A stretch of 25,155 nt of DNA, taken from the NCBI GenBank assembly GCA_036557885.1, contig DATBGS010000065.1, positions 1 to 25,155 on the forward strand, read 5' to 3'. Below the pieces are notes generated by a model, which did not search any database, was not told where the DNA came from, and was given only the letters and a program-made list of their open reading frames with translations. Position 1 is the stretch's first letter. Every line of letters starts with the position of its first letter. Positions 20,779-25,155 of the stretch are shown piece by piece. A program made the translations under genes and the position numbers. The stretch comes from DATBGS01 sp036557885. Its GTDB lineage: Bacteria; Chloroflexota; Ktedonobacteria; Ktedonobacterales; DATBGS01.

Positions 20779-22116
20779 TCACCCCATGACCCAGACGGTC
20801 GAGGGGGCTTTGGGAAAGAGGGCGTTAAGCACCACGTACGCTTCCTCGTTGGCGACCTCGCAATCTGGGTAGTGCGCCTCCAGTTCGGCCAGCGAGCGCG
20901 TCCCACACAGCAAGTGCGTGAACGTCTCGTCAGGAAACGCAGCGCTCGCCACCGTGACTGCTCGCGCATCGGCGTCAGCCCAGGTGACCACCTCCGCGAT
21001 CTTCCCCTGCTCAAAGCGCAGCCGGATGCCGGCTCGATAGCGGTTCACGAGCAGTTCCCCGGTATAGCCCACCGCGACGGATGCCGCCAGGCGCCGTTCA
21101 AGCGCGGGCGCGATGTGCCGTAGGAACGCGATCTCATCGGGGATGCGGATATACCAGGCGTGCGGTGGATCGGTTAGCGTGAGGCTGGGGGGAAAGATGG
21201 CATAGGCTGGATGCTCCAGGCCACCAGCAATGCCTAGCGTCTCTGCTGGAACGGCGCCTTCTAGCGCACGCAGATGACGCAGCGCCACTGGCACCACTGC
21301 CAGCCAGGAGACGCCTGCAACCACTTCAAGCGTCGTCAGCCAGCGACGCGGCTGGCTGGGGCGATGCACATGCGCCAGATACCCAATTGGCTCGCCTGCG
21401 GGCGTCTGGATGACGTGCCAGTGGCGCCAAAAAATGTTCAACTCGCCAAGCTCAAAGACTTCGTGCTGCCAATAGGCGGCAGTGCGTTGGAGGGCATACA
21501 GGGAGCGACTCTGCGCTTGGCGCTCCACCTCCATGAGAAACGGGAGGTCATCGGGCGTGGCCGGGCGGATACTGTATGGCTCGGATACTCCCTCAGCCAG
21601 CGTGGGCACGGCGCTGGCGGGCATGGCGCGTCCCCCTTGTATTGGGAGGGTGAGCGCATAGCCAAACTGGCGATAATACCACCCAATACCATTGATCGCT
21701 TGTACCAGGTCTCCCGCCGCCGCGCTGGCACGGTGAACCACCTCCATTTGTGTACGCACCAGCCCTCCACGCCGATACGCGGGCAGCGTGCCGACGAACT
21801 CGGTCTGTGCCACGCTGAAGGGGATGTCCGCGAAGGCCCACTGTTGCCGCAGCACAGCGACCGAGGACACGATCTGCCCGCTTGCCGTATCTTGCACCAG
21901 CAAGAAGTCATCGGGGCCAATGAGCGGATGCGAGCCATCCAGCCATTCGCGCACACGTGTCATGATGCGCTGGCTGGGCGAGCCATCGGGGGTATAGGTA
22001 TGGACGGCCCCATTGAACGCGACCAAAGCATCAATATCGGCACTGGTCGCCGTGCGCAGGACCAATCCCTGCTCCAGAATCTGGGGGTGTGCGAGTAACC
22101 AACTCATGCGGGTCAT
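20779..22116 (-). CDS. GNAT family N-acetyltransferase (two-domain type)
   Basis: 445 residues. The N-terminal GNAT domain runs from GLVLRTATSADIDALVAFNG to the acetyl-CoA motif VGTLPAYRRGGLVRTQM (the ...P-x-YRR-x-G-L form) and GIGWYYRQFGY. A second, less clear region (about residues 190-445, beginning PYSIRPATPDDLPFLMEVE) looks like another GNAT-derived domain, and the C-terminal LRFEQGKIAEVVTWADADA resembles a sterol-carrier-like end as in Eis-type enzymes. Acceptor unknown. The start at 22116 has AGGA 7 bases upstream; a second ATG three codons on is possible. It lies 167 bases behind the permease genes on the same strand, so it may have its own promoter. Confidence 0.8.
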   Translation of the reverse strand: MTRMSWLLAHPQILEQGLVLRTATSADIDALVAFNGAVHTYTPDGSPSQRIMTRVREWLDGSHPLIGPDDFLLVQDTASGQIVSSVAVLRQQWAFADIPFSVAQTEFVGTLPAYRRGGLVRTQMEVVHRASAAAGDLVQAINGIGWYYRQFGYALTLPIQGGRAMPASAVPTLAEGVSEPYSIRPATPDDLPFLMEVERQAQSRSLYALQRTAAYWQHEVFELGELNIFWRHWHVIQTPAGEPIGYLAHVHRPSQPRRWLTTLEVVAGVSWLAVVPVALRHLRALEGAVPAETLGIAGGLEHPAYAIFPPSLTLTDPPHAWYIRIPDEIAFLRHIAPALERRLAASVAVGYTGELLVNRYRAGIRLRFEQGKIAEVVTWADADARAVTVASAAFPDETFTHLLCGTRSLAELEAHYPDCEVANEEAYVVLNALFPKAPSTVWVMG

Positions 22117-22283
22117 CTTTCTTTCCTGGCATGATCTGCCGGGCCTGCCATCGTTTGATGAGTGTGCTGTCCTGTCGTGTGGATGCTCAGGCGTTGTCCC
22201 TGTTCCCTTATAACGATACTCTGTCTCACTATGAAAGCCCAGGCTGCCCGAGCTGAGCTGTCAGAGGATGTGGGCGTACTTAC

Positions 22284-23219
22284 TCATTCTGGAGCTGCGC
22301 CAGATTTTGCAGGCTTTGAGTGCAGACAGCGCGTCCAGAATACCCATCCCTGCTGTCCCAGCAGGACGAGCAGATAGGTGCCGAAAGCGAGCGCACTGAT
22401 GAGAAAACTCGCCGGATAGGGAGTATAAAAAGCTATCGTCAAGCCAGCCCAGATGAACGCCAGCGCCAGTGCTGCCGAGAGGGCCAACGCTGCAAAGGGG
22501 CGTTTCACGAGGCGCTGCGCGATAGCACCTGGAGCCACCAGCAGCGAGAAGATGAGCAACGCTCCTACGGCCTGCACGGCCTCAGCGACCGTCACGCCTA
22601 CCAACACCAGGAAGGCCAGACCAAGGGCACTCACCGGCACGCCTCGCGCTGCGGCAACCTCAGGGTCCAGTGACGCAAAGAGTAATGGGCGTGCGATGAA
22701 GAGGAGCAGCACCAGCGCGCCAGCGCCGATCCAGGCAGCGATTGACGCCTGCTGAGCGGTCAGTCCAAAAATCGTGCCGAAGAGGATATTGACCCCAATG
22801 GCGCCATTGGATCCGCTGGCGGTCGAGGTAAAAATCGACAAGAAGAGGACCCCAAGTCCCAGGACCCAGGCCAGCACCGTTCCAATAGCTACATCGCGCG
22901 CCCGGGCGCGCCCGCCCAGCAGTCCAATCCCAACGGCGACTGCGACGGTACCCCCGAAGAGTCCCAGGAGCAAGGGAAGACCCACCACGGCGGCGCCCAG
23001 GGCGCCGGCAAAGCCCACATCCGCGAGTGCATCGCCCGCAAACGCCTGGTGGCGCAGCACGATGAAATAGCTGACGACCCCAGCGACAAGGGCAATGGCG
23101 GTTCCCGCCAGGAAAGCCGAGCGCATGAAATCGAACCCCAACATGATCCGCACGTCGGCGATCAGGTCGGGCGAGAAAGGTGGGATGATGGAAAGGAGTG
23201 GCACGCTGTGTAACGTCAT
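22284..23219 (-). CDS. Metal ABC transporter permease B (ABC-3 / ZnuB-MntB family)
   Basis: 311 residues and about 8-9 membrane helices. It has the family segments FMRSAFLAGTAIALVAGVVS, VLRHQAFAGDALADVGFAGA (the start of the cytoplasmic coupling region), LFASLDPEVAAARGVPV and AVQAVGALLIFSLLVAPGAI. These match the zinc/manganese/iron ABC-3 permeases that form the membrane channel. The ATG at 23219 overlaps the stop of permease A (ATGA), so translation is coupled. It is a clear but diverged paralogue of permease A; the pair probably forms a heterodimer rather than the usual homodimer. An upstream open extension of 53 codons overlaps permease A and is not used. Confidence 0.92.
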   Translation of the reverse strand: MTLHSVPLLSIIPPFSPDLIADVRIMLGFDFMRSAFLAGTAIALVAGVVSYFIVLRHQAFAGDALADVGFAGALGAAVVGLPLLLGLFGGTVAVAVGIGLLGGRARARDVAIGTVLAWVLGLGVLFLSIFTSTASGSNGAIGVNILFGTIFGLTAQQASIAAWIGAGALVLLLFIARPLLFASLDPEVAAARGVPVSALGLAFLVLVGVTVAEAVQAVGALLIFSLLVAPGAIAQRLVKRPFAALALSAALALAFIWAGLTIAFYTPYPASFLISALAFGTYLLVLLGQQGWVFWTRCLHSKPAKSGAAPE

Positions 23220-24124
23220 CTTACGAGTGCCCCTTCCTTCACATGCTGCCCACGACGTGTCAGCCAGGTGGACACGGTGCGGGTCAGACGCACCAGCGCA
23301 TAGGTACCAAAGGCCAAGCTGGTCATGAAGAAGCCAATTGGGTAGAGGGTGAAATAGCCAATCGCCAGTCCCAACCACATAAACAGGAGTGCCAGTCCCA
23401 CCGACAGCCCGACCGCCAGAGCTGGTCGTGCCGTCAGTTGCTGGGCAATGGCGGCAGGCGTCACCAGCAACGCGAAGATCAGCAGCGCACCAACCATCTG
23501 CACCGCCTCGGCCACCGCAAAGGCGAGCAGGAACAGGAAGAGCGTCGAAAGCAACCGTACCGGGACGCCACGCGCCGCCGCCACCTCCGGGTCAATTGAA
23601 GCAAACAAGAGGGGACGCGCAATCATGACGACGGTGGCAAGCGTCACGCACGTCGTCAGGGCGATGGGGCCAAGATCTCGATCACTGATTCCAACGATGG
23701 AGCCGAAGAGCAAGGAATAGAGACCGGTGGTATTGTTGAAGTGGGAGAGCCGGACAAAGAGCAGCCCCAGCCCCAAGCTGAACGCCAGGACCAGGCCCAC
23801 GGCCACATCCTGCCCTTTCACCTGGCGGGCGCTGAGTGCGCCGATGAGGAGCGCTGCGCCCAAGCCAAAGACGATGAGACCTAGCACCGGCGACCATCCG
23901 AGGAGCGCTGCGCCTAAGGCGCCAGGGAAGCCAACTTTCGCCAGAGTGTGCCCGGCAAAGCTCTGGCTGCGCAAGACCATGAAGTAGCCCACGACCCCGG
24001 CGACCAGCGCCACCAGCGTACCTGCCAGGAAGGCGTTCTGCATAAAGTGATAGGCAAAGAGCTGCTCGACATCCGCCACCAGATCCCAGGACAGGTGGAC
24101 CTCGTCAGCGAGTACGGCTGGCAT
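23216..24124 (-). CDS. Metal ABC transporter permease A (ABC-3 / ZnuB-MntB family)
   Basis: 302 residues and about 8-9 membrane helices, with the same landmarks as permease B: FMQNAFLAGTLVALVAGVVG, VLRSQSFAGHTLAKVGFPGA, LFASIDPEVAAARGVPV and AVQMVGALLIFALLVTPAAI. It forms half of the importer channel for Zn(II), Mn(II) or Fe(II); the metal cannot be fixed from these residues. Its start overlaps the end of the ATPase gene by 20 bases and its stop overlaps the start of permease B, so ATPase, permease A and permease B are one tightly packed unit. The C-terminal tail is short and basic (TRRGQHVKEGALVR). Confidence 0.92.
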   Translation of the reverse strand: MPAVLADEVHLSWDLVADVEQLFAYHFMQNAFLAGTLVALVAGVVGYFMVLRSQSFAGHTLAKVGFPGALGAALLGWSPVLGLIVFGLGAALLIGALSARQVKGQDVAVGLVLAFSLGLGLLFVRLSHFNNTTGLYSLLFGSIVGISDRDLGPIALTTCVTLATVVMIARPLLFASIDPEVAAARGVPVRLLSTLFLFLLAFAVAEAVQMVGALLIFALLVTPAAIAQQLTARPALAVGLSVGLALLFMWLGLAIGYFTLYPIGFFMTSLAFGTYALVRLTRTVSTWLTRRGQHVKEGALVR

Positions 24125-25025
24125 GATAGCTCACCTCCTCTGGTTGTCCAACCACCACAATACGTCCGTCGCTGGTGTGGAGGACCTCGATAGGTGCGTC
24201 ATAGAGCCGGGAGAGCGTCTGGGAGGTGATCACTTCCTCTGGCGTGCCAATAGCCGTCTGGCCGCGCCCCATATAGATCACCCGGTCCAGATACGGCAGA
24301 ATGGGATTGACATCATGGGCGACCATGAGGACCGTCATCTGCTGCTCCTGACTGACACGCCGTATCAAGGCCGAGACAATCTGTTGGTTATTCAGGTCCA
24401 GGCTTTCGAGCGGTTCATCCAACAGCAGGATACGTGGCCTGGTCACGAGCGCCTGGGCCATCAGCAGCCGTTGCTGCTCGCCGCCGGAGAGTTCGCCGAT
24501 GGGCCGATGGGCGTAGTGGCTCGCGCCCACCAGATCAATGACTTCCTCGACCCGCGCGGCAGCAGCGCGGGCGCGACCGCCGCCACCCCACAGGCGGCGT
24601 ATCCCTGGAAGCGGTATCCCCCAACGCGACCCGTCGAGGCCCAGACGCACCACATCGCGTCCCCGCACGCGTACCTCGGCCTCAAAGCTGCGGCGCTGGG
24701 GAAGATAGCCAATCTGGGCATTGCCACGCCGCACTGGCGCGCCCAGCAGGCTGAGGTGTCCCTCACTCAAGGGGAGCACGCCCAAAAGTGCTTTGAGCAG
24801 AGTTGATTTGCCAGCGCCATTCGGCCCCAGGATGGCGATAAATTCGCCGGAGCGCACCTCGAAGGTCACCGTTTGCCAAATGGCCCGCCCGCCCAGCCGG
24901 ATTCCGGCACCTTCAGAGGCGAGGACCACCTCGCCCGAGGCGGGGTCGGTAGTCCTCTGGCGCGGAGCCAGAGCGTCAGAAGAGTCAGAGGGCGCAGAAT
25001 CAGCACCCGTTGAGAGACGTGACAT
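24105..25025 (-). CDS. Metal ABC transporter ATP-binding protein
   Basis: 306 residues. Walker A GPNGAGKST (67-75), Q-loop region IGYLPQRRSF, signature LSGGEQQR, Walker B ILLLDEP and the H-loop VMVAHD are all intact. LGAPVRRGNAQIGYLPQ and the ALLGVLPLSEGHLSLLG layout are those of zinc/manganese ABC ATPases (ZnuC/MntA type). A 35-residue polar N-terminal extension and a Gly/Arg-rich insertion (RRLWGGGGRARAAAARVEEV) after the Q-loop are additions. The ATG at 25025 is chosen with GAGGA upstream; a TTG two codons earlier is less likely. It powers the two permeases encoded directly downstream. Confidence 0.93.
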   Translation of the reverse strand: MSRLSTGADSAPSDSSDALAPRQRTTDPASGEVVLASEGAGIRLGGRAIWQTVTFEVRSGEFIAILGPNGAGKSTLLKALLGVLPLSEGHLSLLGAPVRRGNAQIGYLPQRRSFEAEVRVRGRDVVRLGLDGSRWGIPLPGIRRLWGGGGRARAAAARVEEVIDLVGASHYAHRPIGELSGGEQQRLLMAQALVTRPRILLLDEPLESLDLNNQQIVSALIRRVSQEQQMTVLMVAHDVNPILPYLDRVIYMGRGQTAIGTPEEVITSQTLSRLYDAPIEVLHTSDGRIVVVGQPEEVSYHASRTR

Positions 25026-25098
25026 AACCAATCCTCATGCTGGCCGACGCACTGCGCCGACCAAACAAAGCGATGGAAGATATCTTGCCAAGTGAACG

Positions 25099-25155
25099 CT
25101 ATTTGCCAGTCGCCTGAGCCAGCGCCTGCTCAAGCGCCTGGAGTTGAGCCGATTG
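25099..25155 (-). CDS. C-terminal tail of an upstream gene, perhaps the metal-binding lipoprotein
   Basis: From the window edge a minus-strand frame reads 18 residues, QSAQLQALEQALAQATGK, then stops at 25099, 73 bases before the ABC ATPase start. Its helical Leu/Ala/Gln-rich end and its place at the head of the operon fit a solute-binding protein, but too little is visible to be sure. Confidence 0.4.
   Translation of the reverse strand, partial: QSAQLQALEQALAQATGK

Overview
The window looks like a GC-rich bacterial chromosome segment, most likely from the Chloroflexota and perhaps a Ktedonobacteria-like lineage. This is an inference from gene content: a matrixin-type protease, a LysM/CHAP wall hydrolase, a DUF998 protein, a replication-relaxation protein, and many palindromic repeats of the GTAGCCCCGGC type between genes. 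There is no rRNA or other marker to confirm it. I see no tRNA, rRNA or CRISPR array.

Left part (1-3,200): a RibD-C-type reductase on + faces a minus-strand cassette. The cassette holds a 275-residue protein of unknown family followed by four tiny genes (56, 53, 56 and 58 residues). All four encode the same charged leader ending in L-[SN]-D-E-[ED]-L-x-Q-[VI]-[VT]-G-G, followed by short cysteine-free cores. This is a double-glycine (bacteriocin/RiPP-like) precursor array with no recognisable maturase or transporter in the window, and it is the most interesting region here.

Middle part (3,377-11,819): mostly ordinary chromosomal genes. They are a DUF998 membrane protein, a nucleotidyltransferase and a GNAT acetyltransferase in a row; a membrane-anchored LysM-CHAP protein; an alpha/beta hydrolase plus MFS transporter pair behind a consensus-like promoter; and a secreted matrixin metalloprotease followed by a lipoprotein, behind a near-perfect sigma70-type promoter. 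Repeats and hairpins fill the gaps.

Mobile region (about 11,920-20,720): a complete IS3-type element (12325-13566) sits between a beheaded paralogue of the unknown 275-residue protein (minus strand) and a beheaded conjugation-type ATPase (plus strand). Neither flank shows a target duplication, so a rearrangement or deletion at this IS is likely. After it come a replication-relaxation family protein, a CmtR-like ArsR metal sensor overlapping a P1B-type heavy-metal ATPase with an unusual CSC membrane motif, and a pair of hairpins. I read this as the remnant of a conjugative element carrying metal resistance.

Right part (20,779-25,155): on the minus strand, a binding-protein tail (window edge), an ABC ATPase, two different ABC-3 metal permeases with overlapping genes, and then a GNAT acetyltransferase. 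The ABC genes form a zinc/manganese-type importer operon. Together with the sensor/exporter pair, the right half is strongly devoted to metal homeostasis.
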